Positions 1-17,331 of a stretch of 52,112 nucleotides of DNA are shown one piece after another. This DNA comes from Spirogloea muscicola (taxonomy: Eukaryota; Streptophyta; Zygnematophyceae; Spirogloeales; Spirogloeaceae), in NCBI GenBank assembly GCA_009602725.1, contig WELB01000024.1, positions 408,891 to 461,002 of the forward strand, written 5' to 3'. Numbering within the stretch: position 1 is the stretch's first letter; each line of letters begins with the position of its first letter. The position numbers and the translations under genes are program-made. The notes below the pieces were generated by a model. The model worked only from the letters and a program-made list of their open reading frames with translations, was not told where the DNA came from and ran no database searches.

Positions 1-3434
<3,434 letters not shown>

Positions 3435-3951
3435 GATCAGATGCCTCGCAAGGCAATTGGAGTGAAGTTGCATAATAGAGTGGGATGACTTCTCTGCAGG
3501 CAGACTGCAGGCCAACTCATACCCAGCAGTCACTTCCTCTTGACCCGCCTGTGCAACACCCTACGATATTTTCCACATCATTTACTCCTCAATCACAAAT
3601 TCCAGAGCTGGAGCTTACATGGCAGAGGGCACCTTAGTCTTCAGTTGATACCAGGCGCCGCAGGGCTTCGTGCAACAATCAATTGTCAAGGTGGGCAGAA
3701 AGAAAGCGCGGGCAGAAGGAACGATGCAGATGCCACACCTTGGCGTTCAATGTAATTCAACACACTCACCTCTCAGTATGAGGCATTATCTATTTGTAGC
3801 AATATAACAAGCACAGACCAGTACTGCCACTCGCCATGGTATGACAAGCTGCTGCAGTACTTCAGCGGCAGGTTGCACCGCGGAAGCAGTGGCCCTCATT
3901 GTCGAGCAGGAGACAGCTGCTACTGGGCCTTGGATGTGTAGGGGCCTTTCC
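3435..3951. other. Convergent 3' spacer between E2 and carrier genes
   Basis: Both flanking genes end here (E2 stop at 3432-3434 on +, carrier stop at 3952-3954 on -), so this stretch should hold both 3' UTRs. I see no coding exon, RNA gene or repeat in it. Confidence 0.6.
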
Positions 3952-6900
3952 TTAAAAGGACAGCAACTTCATGATGGTCTCATACACAGCAAATGTGATG
4001 GACGAATTGGGCAGCACTCTCAATATGGTGGGCACCATTCCTTTGTAGAAGCCTCGGATGCCCTCATATCTGTGTGAATGGGTAGACTCAAAATACGAAT
4101 CGTCAGCTTCTTCTTGGCAGTGACGAATTGAATGTAGTATCTAACTTAAAGATTTGCTCAACAAACAGTGAGCAAGGTAGCTCAGAAATGGCATGAGGTA
4201 AGGTGGTGAGGACACCTGTAAATGAGAGCAAGGGCTTGCCCAGTGCTCTTGTATCTGGTAGTGCCATCCTTACCTGGCCGTTGCTGCACAACCATACAAA
4301 GATTAGTCAACCAGCAGCAAGAGCTGCCGTACAATCATGGGCGAGGTATAACTCCGCTCAGTAGAGCATCATTGCAGGTGCAAGAGTTAGTCCAAGTCAA
4401 AGTGATTTCTTTCACTTTCACAACATGGCAAAGAGGATGCAGATACTCAAGCAATGATGATAAGTTGAGGGTCAGGAGACACAAGACACACTCGAGCATT
4501 GATAATAAGTTGAGGGTCAGGAGACACAAGACACACCTGCAGCCGGGATCTGACAACCTGAAGAAAAGCAAAAGTTCATGGCTTAAGGTCAAGGCTCAAT
4601 CTGATTGCAAACTTGGTCACATCAACGCACGATCACAGTCCACGAGCAATCATACCCACTGTCCAAAAGGCTGCAGTAATAGAGTGGCTGAGGAAACACA
4701 GAAGCTGTACTGTGCTCACGCTGCAATGTGAGGGGGGCACATTGCTGTACAACTAGTTTCAAGACGTGTTTGCGCATATACCCCACTGCCGTACCTGATA
4801 TGGGTATGTACACAAGACTGCAACAAGCTTGGAGATGGCACCTAGAGCAGCATAGTCCAACGCCCCCTAGAGATCGCATCGCACACCAGTAAGAACTACT
4901 AGGTACCAAAAGGCAGTGCCAACAAAGGGTGAGAATTTGGGCGCAGAGAAAACAGGAGTGAGCGATTACTAGTACAGCAGCAGCGAAGCAAGGCCTCGCC
5001 ACCAATGTGCAAGTGGCTTCACCAAGGGTCCTCGTGAAGTGCTGTCACTTGACTTGTCTCCATGTGAGCGCCAGCGAACAGCAAGCTTGCGGCTCTCCTC
5101 ATAGGCCTTAAATTGGATCGACCCATGTGATACCTATTGACCAATTGACCAACTCGCCTCCATTGTTCAGGTCTGACAGACGAGCCATATTATATAATAC
5201 ATCGGGATGTGGTTCACGGGCTACCGACCGAGCTTGAGATGCAGAGGCATAGAGGACTCTGCCGCAGGTACTGCCCATACACCTTGTCTCGGAGATAGTC
5301 AAGGACCAGACTATGCCGTAGTGCAGTGACTGCATGTCTGAGGGCTCTGTTTGACTTACCAGAATAAGAGAAGGGCCAAGACCTTTGTACAACCCTCGGA
5401 AGCCTTCCTCTTGGAACACCCTCACAGCTGCATCTGAAGATCTTATAAAGCACAGAAAATGCAGGGTAAAAGGTGGAGGCTGTTCAACGGTGAAGGTGAT
5501 GTCTGCATTAGTACTAGAAACATGGCCACTTATTAAGAAAGGCTTGCAGAACAATCAAGCAAGTCGGAGAGGAATCCAACATAGAATGCAAGACTTTCTG
5601 AAGATATCCTGCATTGTCAGTCAGACTCAATAGAACTGAGAAGCCCTCAACTTATAATTTTATGATCTTATGAAATAGATCTCTGTGCTTGCTTGGCTTC
5701 ATATGAGCAGGATCAATCATCTGGCAGAGCGATCACCTGCTCAAGAAAGGTAATAGGTGGCTGTGCAATACTTCAATATTGCACTCAGCTCCAGATTGGA
5801 ATTGTGCTCACCATGGAAGCCCTTGTATGGCTTTCCCGCCGCTCGCAAGGCACCTTTCTGGTTCTGCAGCTGCAACCTGGTCTTGATGAGCCACACTGGG
5901 TTTGTAAGGAGGCACACCTGCGCACAAAATTGCATATAGAGATCAGATTTGATAAAGAAGGTGAGACACAGGAGTTTGAAGCCCAGATCTCCAATTGGTG
6001 TCACCACCCTGTTCTCCGTTCTTGCCATCCTGGCTAATAGACCTGCTGGCATCTGCATGCAGTTCAGCTTGGCTAGCCATGCTTGACCCATGTGCAACCT
6101 GACAGCAAGCAAGACGACTTCCAAGTGAGACCAAACCAGCATTCCACCTTTACCAGGGTGCCAGCTTCTGCAGCAGCCAAAAGGTGCAGAGCTGGGCCAA
6201 GTTCAGGTTTCTTTGTCACATGTTGCAGCTGCTGCTTGGCCCTGTTATACCTGTGGTGCCAGAAACCTGGCAAGCCTTTACGCCCAAGCCAAATTTTTCT
6301 AAAAGAACCTCCTGTGCCCTCAGAATTAGAGGGACATGCTGTGCAGCAACTTCAACGGGTGGAACACAGCATTTCAGTACTCGGATTAAGCGCTCTTTAG
6401 TGAAGCAACACATCTTCAAGGTCAACTACGATTGGACAACGACAACAGTTGAGCTCCCAGACGATTTGGTCACGCCAGTAGCACCACTATAGCTCCTTGT
6501 TGGGCTCACAGAAAGAAGTAGAGGCCCCAGGAAACCGTAGAGCCGAGCATTGCCGGGTAGAGGCCAGCATAGAGGCCCCTCAATCCCTGCGCTGGAACAG
6601 GTTGGTGGAAACTTGTGAATGGGGACTTCTTCCATGCTCAGCCAGCAGCGTGCCCAAGTGGGCCAAGGTGCTGCTGCACAGGCGTGCGACCAAGACAATC
6701 CTAACACATGAATGCAGACTCACCAAGTAGCAAAATCAGCGACACACTAACATGATCTTAGTGTCACTTTGACATGAATCTGAAGATCACAGGTCAGGTG
6801 TTCCTTGCTAAGGTTGAGATTGTAGGTCCGAGCTTTGACAAGGGTGAGCAGCAATCTGCTGACTGTATGTAGGACTGAGTGACAATAAAAGGCGTGCACC

Positions 6901-7526
6901 AGCACTAGCAATCTGTCATGTCCAAAAGATTGCGAGCTGCAAGCACAGCAGCCTCTGGACTGAGTGCACAGGTACAGGGTGTCAAGGGTCACGGCCAAGG
7001 CACCTCTGTCCTGGCAACGCTGCTGAGGGCGTGCCACGTCCCGCTGTATCTTGGAAGGTGCCCACTATGGCCGTCGTGCACTGCAACAGGTCCTTCAGAG
7101 CTGGCTCAGAATCGGCGTCCAGTGCCCGGCAGACCTACCCTTGTTGTCGCAAGCAGGGGCTCTTGGGCCGCCGGCAGTGTAACCATGACAGGGTGACGGT
7201 GTAAATGACCGCTGGAGAATGTTAAGCGTGGCAGGTGATCCAGTCATTATTTGATGAGATTCCTTGTCGCCCATTTAAAGTGGTTGTTCAAGTAAGCCAC
7301 CTTGCAGCCGTGTGCGGACGACGTCGAGTGGGTGGAGCACGGCAACTGTGGCCAAGCCAGACAGCGCACCGGCGAGGCCACTCCGCCATGCAGGCGCCGC
7401 GGCTGGCGGAGGAGCCTGCTCCGACTTGGGTCTGCCTACGTCGCCGCCACGTTCGTTGCACTGGCCGTCGGGTGCAGCTCGCACATGGCGCTCAGCTATC
7501 GAGCAGCTGGGAGCATCTTGGGTCAT
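3952..7526 (-). CDS. Mitochondrial carrier family protein, SLC25A32/FOLT-type (folate, FAD or NAD transporter clade)
   Basis: Eleven exons on the minus strand (7301-7526, 7004-7080, 6510-6586, 6154-6250, 5812-5917, 5360-5433, 5023-5133, 4795-4866, 4537-4557, 4216-4283, 3952-4069) sum to 1047 nt, an exact frame of 348 residues. The three carrier signatures are visible: HPLDVVRTRLQ, TNPVWLIKTRLQLQ and TYPYQVVRSRLQ. The Trp in the second signature and PYQVV in the third mark the clade of folate (SLC25A32, Arabidopsis FOLT1), FAD (FLX1) and NAD (NDT) carriers. Other matching segments are SWGLYFFLYNRAK, LVSHGSIQFKAYEE and YEGIRGFYKGMVPTILRV. The start is the ATG at 7526 just before the first membrane segment. 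Substrate within the clade, and plastid versus mitochondrial location, cannot be told. One exon is only 21 nt and encodes VVRSRLQ. Confidence 0.9.
4456..4536 (-). repeat. 45-bp tandem duplication carrying a duplicated 5' splice site
   Basis: Two copies, with a 45-base period and one mismatch over about 36 bases, of a segment containing TTGAGGGTCAGGAGACACAA (+ strand). On the carrier's coding strand the copy next to the 21-nt exon (4537-4557) starts with the donor GTGTGTCTTG, and the same donor-like string recurs 45 bases further into the intron. Confidence 0.85.
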
Positions 7527-7744
7527 CACAGGCACCGCCGTCGCCGTCGGCGGCAGCCTCCGACGAGGACTTGGGCGATCCGGCGAGCCTTCACATCCTG
7601 CTGCAGCACTCTGACGACTACGCCGCTGCCACGGCCGCCTTCAAGTCAGCTGCGCCTTCTCTGTCATGCCAGGGCACTGGCCACTGAGCTAACGTAGGGC
7701 GACTGTGCAGAGACCAGTTGTCTGCAGCCTGTCAACCAGGCCTC

Positions 7745-7920
7745 CCTTCTCCAGGAGCCCAGCATCTCTGATCTGCGGCTGCTTAGTTACTGAGTGTCTC
7801 GTAGCTGCTTTGTTTCTGTTACTTAGCGCTTCCCCTGGCCCCCTTCTCGTACTCTGTTCATTCTTTTTCGGGCTGGTTGTTCCAGCCCCTATTCTCAATG
7901 GGCGAGCACTTTCTTCTTCT
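7745..7920 (+). mobile_element. Retrotransposon relic, family D: last codons and 3' tail with hairpin
   Basis: The stretch around 7757-7793 reads as the family D C-terminus (SISDLRLLSY, then stop). It is followed by the tail seen again at 42.86-43.0 kb (GCGCTTCCCCTGGCCCCCTT) and the hairpin GGGCTGGTTGTTCCAGCCC at 7870-7888, ending ...CTCAATGGGCGAGCAC. A severely 5'-truncated copy between the carrier and SF3B1 genes. Confidence 0.75.
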
Positions 7921-7929
7921 CTGAGTGCT

Positions 7930-8445
7930 AAGTGCTAGTGAGGCGCTTCTCAAGTCAAGGGCAAGACCCTATGCAGAGCGGCGGGCACAGGCTGCGCAGG
8001 GAGATATGTCCTTGCGCGCATTAAGCCAGGCCACTGGCTTGCAGAAAGGAGCTCCGGAGTTCCAGGTAAGGCAGGTATGTATGTGCTCACTTGTGTGGAT
8101 ATTTAGAGATCCCCTTATGTCGGTTAATTATGTAAGCCCCTGTTGGATTTTTCTATGTTCTTCTCACGCAGTGTACTGGCTAGCTTTAGCGTCCCTCTCA
8201 ATTCATGCGCACCGCGCGCCTAATATCTCTGTACTTCGGACTTCGTCCATTTTTCGGGTTGGCCTTCCTTGCCCCCTTTGGAAGAGCTTACTCAGGTAGA
8301 CGTACCTCCTTCCACAGAGGAGGTGAGCTCTTCCAGCACCTCTTTCTTTGGCTTTGGACAATGTCCATTCTGTTTGAGCTGGCTTTGCCAGCCCTTCTTC
8401 TCTATGGGCGAGCACTTCTTGTCTTCCGGAGAGGGCGGCGGCTGA
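7930..8445 (+). mobile_element. Retrotransposon relics, family A C-terminus plus 3' UTR and second hairpin tail
   Basis: RALSQATGLQKGAPEFQ (about 8013-8063) matches the family A C-terminus at 41.2 kb, then frameshifts before the terminal MYVLT... codons. The family A 3' UTR follows (GTACTGGCTAGC...CATGCGCACCGCGCGCC, 8172-8220). Another tail carries the hairpin half-sites GAGCTGG/CCAGCCC near 8376-8394. At least two truncated copies lie head to tail. Confidence 0.7.
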
Positions 8446-9274
8446 GAAGGGCCAGCCCAAAGGAAAGCAACAGCTCTTTACTAGAAGGCAGGAATCGACA
8501 AGTCTGCAAGGAAGCCCCAACAGGAGAGACGAACCCGTCAGTAAAGCGAAAGCAATCTTAAAAAAAAGAAAAGCGAGAGCCCGGTACAGAAAGATTTCGT
8601 GTATAAGGTACAGAGAGCCGCCCACAAGCGTTGGGCGAGTACGTCCAGCGGACTGGTTGTTCCAAGCACACCAAGTCATCTGTGATTTATCTGAACTAGT
8701 TGCAGTCATTGAGTCACCGTAACAAGCTCAGAGGCGACAGCCAAGCGAGCGAGATTACATTTTTGTCGTCCTCCACAAAGGCCATAACATACATGGTTTC
8801 CTACCTCTTCACCTGTTGACTTATATCCTGATGGAGCCCTCAACATCTTGATAATCATCTTCTTAGCGCATAGAGTAGCACCGCTTGCCAAAAACCCCAC
8901 CCAATACTGCAAATGGCGATGGCGGGAACAAAGCTGTGTGCTTGCTGACAATTTTGTCTGCAGGCTCTGTAAGTTTGGTCCTTGATACCAGACATCTCAT
9001 GCTTGTAGTAATGCTCTTGACTGGCTTGACTGAAAATATTACACCAGTGTGCATGTGTTACTCCCGTTTGCAACGCCTGGTCGTCTTGCTTCTCAAGCAG
9101 CGGCACGGGTACTTTGGAAGGTCCGAAATACGGTATGCTAACGGGGGATACTCCCATTCGGATCTCCCTACAAAGGCGGCTACACCGGGAAGGTCTGGTG
9201 AAGTGAGAAGCTCTTCACTCAAGAGTGAGCTAGTGCTCAATTAACAGATGGACAGCATATCTGCTGTGACAATA
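8446..9274. other. Spacer downstream of SF3B1, no gene recognised
   Basis: Begins with inverted pieces of the same 3' tail (GGCCAGCCCAAAGG near 8450-8463). The rest, up to the SF3B1 stop, shows no exon I can support and should include the SF3B1 3' UTR. Confidence 0.4.
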
Positions 9275-12200
9275 CTAGATGTACATATGGAGCTCTGGTC
9301 GGCTGTAAGTGTTGCTCCCCTCATCCTCCAGGACTGGGTAGGCAGCAACAAGGCCATCCTGCGATCCTATGTAAAGCGAGTTGTAAATCTTCCAGTATAC
9401 CTCCCGCACCTTCCTCGCCGGGTGGAAAAGTCCCTGTCATTGAGTTTACAGACCGTGGAGCCTAGGTCAGTTGTGCAGCTCCAAGCAGTTTAGTCAGGGT
9501 GTACATGCCATCCAGATTGACTTTACGAAGTCTCAGGGAGGCACCTAGCACAGGACTTGGATTGAGAGCTTACCTGGAGACAGTATGAAAGTATGACTGC
9601 GGGGCCAAGGGCTACTCGCATCCCCTCAATGGCTTCCATCACAGCATTGATGACATGGGGCGAAGTCTCGAAGATGTTTGGCCAGACAAAATTGAGCAGA
9701 TGGACCTGCGCACCATTAACTCACATGCAGAATGAGGCATCACCCCTCAAGTAGAAGGAATATAAGTGGGATGCATCACATTGGCTTCACTTGATTTGGA
9801 CACTTGAGGTGCCTTGTTTACAAATGTGGTAACACAGAAGCTTCAGCTCCTCAGACTGCTCACCAATGCATCTTCGCAGCCAAGTCCAGCCACGCCCAGC
9901 GCCATGTGCTTCACAGCGGAAGCTGCAGTCTGAGGCACATAAGTGTCACACCAAGCTGTGTCAGTACTCCACTTTCCCATTCACTAGACTGCACAAATAT
10001 TCTGGCAAAATCTCATACAGCAGAGCTTACACAAGAAGCACATTCAGTCCTCAAAATTGGCTACTACTTTGCTGGTCAGGCTGACCACAAAAGCAGCAGT
10101 AATAAGAAGGCTCCCTTCCTTGCACGATATCTAATACAATCCCAGAAAACATGAGCAACGGTATGGAGCCAAGAATACCTGTCTATGCACTAAGTCGCGA
10201 TCCATCAGGGCGTCTTCAAGAAGTGGAGTCACTGCATAAATGTAGTCCTTGCCCATTTCACCAATGTACTCAAAGAGGAAGGATAAGGACTTGAGAACAC
10301 CATTCTGTACATTAAGCTCAGGTACCCGGTATCTGACGCACAAGCACATACCAAAGTTAGAAGTTGGCTGAGGTATATACCATTTTAGCATCCCCTCTTT
10401 TGCTGACAGAAGATCTCAGCTTGCGAAAGGAATAAGCCCTGGCGTAACAATGCCCTCAAGCAGAACAGAGGGTGGCACCAGCAACATTGAGCTACGTAAT
10501 AGCTAAAGCATGACAGGAATACATATGACAAACACAGTCTCAAAAAGAGTAAGTACTTCTACAATAACAAGGACAAGCTACATACTCATTCATCAAAGCT
10601 GGCAGCACAGTGAAAGGTGAACAAGTTTCAGCCACAATAGCAATAGCCACCGTTGTGCAGACCCTGTTTTGCCTCTCCTGGACCTTCAGATTGTTCAGCA
10701 GCGTGGCAAGTACATCTTGAGGGCCAATAGCCTTGGCAATGTAGCCAAATGTATTCACTGTAGCTCGTCTGATGCCTTTCTTGTGGGCCTGTTACACGCA
10801 GATAGACATTGCTCAATTGCAGATTACCACTGCTTGCGCAGAGAAACAGAGAGTCTATATCGTAAGGCTAGCAGTCAACATAAGAAGGGTAATGAAGGAG
10901 CACCACGATACACAGACTGCTTGCGGTCAACCTGAGCGAGAAGGTGAAGCAAGCCAATTTGAGACTTGAGCCACTCACCTTCAACATCTCAAGAAGCTCA
11001 AAGCAAATGCGCATCCACTCACGAGCTGGTACAAACTCAGCACCTCTGTCAGCTATCCGCCCAACGAGATCAATGCAATTTTCTTGGACCTTCTCGTGCC
11101 TGTTCTTAAGGATTGGCGTAAGCCTGGGCAGAAGATCCTTGATAGGAGGTGTCATCTTCGTCATTCCAATAACATTCACAATGGCTTTCAGAGCCCCTAG
11201 GATGGACCCAAGCACCTCAGGATACTCTGGAGGACAATCCAATACCACCAAATACTTGTTAGCTCTCTGCGATTGATGCTTTTGGAGTCCTGCCCATCCA
11301 CCCTACAGCTCAAACCCTGCCCTCCCACCACCGCACATTCTTGAATGAGCAGTAAGAAGCTCGTCTAAGCTTAGCCGATGAGCCGATAAGCCTGAATCGC
11401 TTAGCAATGTGATGAAACCTGATAAGCACATGGAAGACTCACCTTCACCAAGGTACTCATAGAGCACAACACCCAGATGGCCCATCAGCTGCTCCTCATG
11501 GCATGCTTTCATTACTACAGCGATTCTAGCAATCAGGTCAGCAGCCTGTTGCCTGACTTTGGCACTTTTGTTATTCAGCCTCCACTTGATGGTTCCACAA
11601 ATCTGAGGTAGATATGGTTTTACCCTTTGGCCTAGGGCATTCACAACTGTACCAAATCCATTGAGCATGACATTTGCATCATCACTAGTCTGTGACAGCA
11701 TACAGCACACAGTAGAGAGTTAGTCTCTCACCAACCTCTACACCAACCTCTACACAATGATGCATGTTCAATCTCAAAAACCTCCAACAAGTATACAAGC
11801 AACTGCAAGAAGAGGCAACAACAGGCAATAATGTATGAGCAAGTGAAGCTGACCTGCTCTTGGAATGCATACAGGATGCCATCAATGAGGAGCTCCTCCA
11901 GGCGGGCATCGATATCTGAAGCACCCAGATTTGTCACAACCTTTTCAACTGTCTCCATGACCATCCGCCTGTACGGTTCGCTCTCATCTTTTAAGTCCTC
12001 CACCACTCGTCCTACAATGTCTGACACACCAACCTGCAAAACACTAGCAGACAACAATGGCTTACTCAGCAATGCAGACCGCAAAAGGTGCAGAAAGATT
12101 AACAAGCCCCCATACAAGCTACTTTCGCAGCCCTTCATATGCCCCAGATAGACACATGTGATACACAGGCCTAACAAACAGGTCTGCCAGATGATTGGTG

Positions 12201-15200
12201 TACTCAAAGTGCATGCGAGCTTGCTTCACCAATAGTTTACAGCTGCAACACCAGCAAATCGTTAAAATAAGTACTCATTCTTGCCTTGTTTGCAACTTCC
12301 ACAGTGGTCTCAACAAGCTGGCGATAGTTGCGCCTGTCCAGGGCCATCCTTCGCACCCAGAAGTTCCGGAAGAACTCTGGTAGGATCTCTTTTCTGATGT
12401 ACTCAGCCTCCACGCCATCAGTAGCCACACACTGTTTCACCACCTTAAGAACAATCTTCTTCATCTCTTCATCTGGGGACTGGAATTCACGGATGAGGAC
12501 AACCATCACCTACAATCAAGGAAACACCACATCATCGTCATATTTGAGAAGGCAGATGGCACATAGTCGGCAACAAGTTGATCTGAGATGCCAATGCGGC
12601 TTGCAAGTCAGACCTCAGTTGACAACACCGTTACATTGCATCAGATACCAGCCTTCACATACAGCTTACAGTGAAATTGCTAGACAAAATATGTTGTTCA
12701 CCTCTTTCGTGTAGTAGCTAGCATAATTAGCATCCATAAGAGGAATGATGAAACCAATGGCCTTCAGGAAAGCTGCGAGCACTTTTCCTCTGTGGGCCCT
12801 TATACCCTTCCAGAGAGGCTTCAGCACCGAGTCAAAGCTTTCAATACCATAAGGAGCTGCTGCCTCTGCCAAAGCTGCCAGTGACAGCGCCGTAATTGTC
12901 CTGACCTGTAAGTACCCACATGTACCCACATAAGCTGTCAACTCTCCAGCAATATATGAGAAGTGCAAGCCCACAGGCAACTCCTTCCACACTTTAGCAT
13001 AAGTAACAAGTGGCTTCACAATTCTTCATCATAAAGAAGGTAGCATAGAAGTCACACCTTCTGATTTTCATCATTAAGGCCATGCTCGATAATTTCCACG
13101 AGTGACTTAAGGTGGGGCAGCACAGCCACCCCCATTAAAATGGCAATCTGTTGAACGATCTTGATACCAGTGTGTCGCGCCTGCCACGACTTTTTGCTCT
13201 GGCACACAGCTTTCAGGAATGGAAGCAGTGCTGGAATGCCCAAAGCTGATGCCACCACAGAGAAAGCCCTGGCTGTTGTGTTCCTAACATACTCGTCAAT
13301 ATTGTCAATATCCGGCCTCATGGCAGCAATCATAGTAGCCAGCCCAGCAGCCTGTTGTCAACACATGGAGATGGAGAAGAGAAGAACTCACTTAGAGCAG
13401 TGCTGACAAATGCCAGAACACGACACAGCTTGTAAACGAACTTATCTTTCGTGCCCTCAAGATGGAAGCAGAACCAAGCAGGATGTATGTATAATATAGC
13501 ATGCATATATCAAGCTTGTATCTTGAGCAAACCTTGCTCAGATTGGAGATGATCTCTCGGCCCTCTACACGGGCGTAGTAGTCCTCATCAATGAGCAAAG
13601 GCTCAATGACCACCAAAATCTTGTGAACAAATGGACGTACCAGCTCATCTAGCTTGTACAGGATCCTGTCAATGACCTGTAAGACAATGGCCGATGCAGA
13701 CATTTCGCTGAGTCTGTGAGCAACACAAAGCAAAGCAAGAGTATGTAGCAAAATCTAGTACAATAAGTACATGCAACTCATGGGCTAGATCCAAGTACCG
13801 ACCTTGACTAGAAGATGACGCTCTTGATCTTCTAAGGTTGGAGACATGAGCAATGGCAAGATCTGATTGAAGAGTGCCCCCGCACCAAGCTCTCGAGCCT
13901 TGTCAGTCAACTGCCTGAGAGCAGTCTTCCTTTGTGGCGGTGTTCCATTCTTCACCTGCAAGCGTGTATCAAAAGAGTATCGAATTAGTCGGTGTCAGCT
14001 GCCATTGCTACGGCAGCAACCCGAATGTCGATAGTCCTGCTGTCCTGCAAGCTTGTAAGATGTGCAAAGTCTCTAATTGTGCACAGACGACAAATAAGGA
14101 TATGAACCTTGAGTAGGAGCTTCATAATTTTCCGCTCCTTGCTCTCTTCAGGGGTGAGCTCCTCTTCTTCTTTCTCATTAAGCAGAGCTCCAAAGTACTG
14201 GTAGTCCTCAGGTTTCATGAAAGGCAGTCCAGTAGCAGCAGCCTCTGATGGTACGTCAAACTTCTGCGTACGGTCTTCTTCAGGAATCTGATACAAAGGA
14301 GTAGCCCCTGCAATGGGTGTGGGAGTTGCCAGCAGCTTGCGCGCTGGGGTTCGGATGGGCACATAAGAGGCAGGAGGGTCGAGGATCTTGTAACCCTCTG
14401 CCGGAAACATAGCGTCCAAGTCCTCGTCTGACAAAGGTCTGTTGCGCTCCTCAATGTCCTTCTCCCACCTCATCATGTTATACTGCTCAGGGGTCATTGG
14501 CGTACGTAATGTGATGTGGCCTGGAGTAGGAGTAGCCATGTCTATACCACCAAGTGGCGTCACACCAGGCGTCATACCAAAAGTGCCACCAGGTGTTGCT
14601 GCCACCATGGGAGTAGCTCCTCCCATACTTGCTGGGGTTTCGTCCCACCTAGACCGCTGCCTCTTTGGTGTAGGCGTGGCCATGCCTGCAAGCTTGGGAG
14701 TTGCATCCCAAGTCATGCCAGCTGGAGTTGCCCCTGCACCTGGTGTTGCATCCCCGTCTGCAAGCTGCACCATGAAAGTGGTGAATTCATGTCATGCCCT
14801 CATTGATGACAAGCAACAGCTGATTACCCAACCATGGTCAGGTCAGACACGATCATAGAGGAGCAACTTTGAGGTGCTGCGACCATGGGAGTGGTCACTG
14901 CAACTTCCAGCTTATGGCCGTCACGTTGCAGGTCACAGAACATGTACTTACTCTGCCTGGAGTTGGGGTCTCGTCCCAGCGATTCCTCCTTGCTCCAGGT
15001 GTAGGAGTGGCATCAACAGACGGTCTTGAGGGAGTTGCAGCATCCCACCGACTTCATCACATGGAACAAAACAGGGGCAGACCAAGAGTCAAGTCAAGTC
15101 AAGCCAAGTACAAGTACATGACTTATGCAGATGTCACATCCATGTCATAAAGTTCATTGGCAATATACCTGGGCCCAGGAGTAGCAGAGGCATCGTCCCA

Positions 15201-16694
15201 CTCAGATGCCGACTTTGCTTTCCTGCAAGCCAGGAAATTACTGACAATTTAGCAGGAGTGCAAATAGCAGAGGCAAAAGAGGCTGCTGCTTTCAAATTAT
15301 GGCCTCTACTGACAACCTTCTAACTTGGCCCATGTTACTGTCATATTGACCAGCTCAACCAGCTATAGACATACATTCTGAGCAAGTATGTCAAAAATGA
15401 AAAGATTGACCATGGCATTACATACTTGGCCTCCTCTCCACCAGGTTGGTCCCATCGATTCCTCCGCTTGCCAGAAGCAGCTGCCGCCACAGGACCGGCA
15501 GCAGCTTCTTGTGCTTTTGTTGGTGCTTCAGACAGCTCTTTCTCTTTTCTCTCTGCTTCCTCCTGCTTTTTCTTGGCGATGAGCTTCAACGTTTCCTCCT
15601 TTTCCCGCTTCAGCGCCTCTTCCTTCATGATATCAGCATAGGTCCTGACTGATGCATCTGGGGTTTGATCTCCCTGCGACCTCAAAGACACATATTAGTA
15701 GCTGTAAATACTGCGGAACAATGTCTATGAAGACATGTTTCGTATGCATAACAACACACAACGAAATCAATGGCAGCCCAGTAATAGCACAAGAAAAAAA
15801 GACAAGTATTACCATGGCGAAAGCATCATTCCTCTCAGGGGAGATGATGCGATTGAGGCGCCGCTTGCGATAGTCGTCTTCTCTATCAATGATTCGCCCC
15901 GGCCTTTTCAGGCCGAGCTGCTCAACGAGAAGGGAATCTAAGTCAACATACAAGCGCCTGCAATTCCTTCTCAAAACAGAAACCTCAAGTGCTAAACACA
16001 GATGAAGGAATGATGACTTGTGACCCCTCACAAACCTGAGCTCATGACCGTGCCAGTACCACTAGACAGACATGGTTAGAGCTGCAGCCCAAGCACAACA
16101 AGAGTAGTCCCCACTAGTTGGAGAATGCTTGCAGCGCATGATACAGGTCATGGGCATCATCGCTCACATCCTCATCTGTTGCTTCTCCTCGTGGAAGGTC
16201 GTTCAGCACAGACTTGGGAGCAGTGTATGAAGCCAACTTTCTGCAGAGCATCCCCAATCAGATGCCGTCACATACGACGCAACACAACCCTCGCAACAGT
16301 CAGGCACAGCTTGTAACTCAAGCATGCTGTCCGACATGTCATACATGCAACCATGCAATGCCAGGGCCTCAGACAACCTGCAAGACGTTCAACTCCATAA
16401 CCATCTGTACTGATCAATTAATATGATCAGGCGAAGCAAGGCCCCTAATCAGACGAGGACATCGACCTGGGACGCCATAGGAGGCAAGGCTCACCTAGCC
16501 ACCTCCCTCTCCGTGACATCCTGTTCCTCCTCGTCCTCAGTCGCGGCGATGGACGTCTCGAAGCCCTCGAAACGGCTGGCAGCGCCGCCACCGTAGAGGT
16601 CCTTGTCGAAGCTGACCTTGATCAGCGCCGCAAGCTCGGCCTCCTTCTGCCGCCGCTCCTCCTGCACCCGCGCGATGTCGTCATCGATCTCCAT
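9275..16694 (-). CDS. SF3B1: Splicing factor 3B subunit 1 (SF3b155)
   Basis: Core U2 snRNP protein that clamps the branch-site helix during spliceosome assembly. The ATG at 16694 starts [20 protein letters not shown] and the stop is at 9275-9277 (ending RPELHMYI). The N-terminal third (13.98-16.7 kb) is disordered, with many TP dipeptides and RWD(E/Q) motifs ([15 protein letters not shown]) that in this family bind U2AF-type UHM domains and are CDK phosphorylation sites. From about 13.95 kb to the end are the HEAT repeats, nearly colinear with human SF3B1: [92 protein letters not shown]. Positions equivalent to the human hot spots R625, K666 and K700 are unchanged. Many small introns interrupt the gene; I did not fix every junction. 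Confidence 0.96.
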
Positions 16695-16724
16695 TGGCGC
16701 CTAGCGCTGCCGCTGTCACCGGCT

Positions 16725-16758
<34 letters not shown>

Positions 16759-17300
16759 AGTCCGCGCAGCCGCGACGAGGGGGCCGCGGGCAGCGGGCGC
16801 GAGCGCAGGCGGCGGCGTGGCCTCGGCGCGCTGGCGGAGCGAAACCCTAACTCCGCGCTCCACGTAGCGAGTTTGCAAACCCCCGCGGGCCCCCTTGACG
16901 CCGCCTCCTGGACCCTTCCCCCAGGCCCGCAAATATCAGCAGATGCGCGTAGCAAAGGAAGCATGTTAGTCTTGGGCCCAGCGGTTTCTTGGGCGGAACC
17001 ATGCAAGCGGCTGGCCACGTCAAGTCTGATAATGGGCTGATTGCGGCCCCCCACCGGAAGCTTCGGGCAATCGAGCCCATTTGTTTGGGCAATCTAAAGC
17101 CCGCGCTGGCGGGCCTTCAGCTGGTCGCCAGTTTGGTGGACCAATGCGGGGGTGGGCCGGGTCACCCATCTCTACCCGCGGGTCAACGGCGCATCCGGCC
17201 TGCCCGTATCAGAGCCCGGAAACAGATCTGCCGCCACAACCACAACGCCGCCAGCATTCCCCGGCATCGGCGGCGGCGGCGGCGGCGGCATCGGCACCGG

Positions 17301-17331
<31 letters not shown>

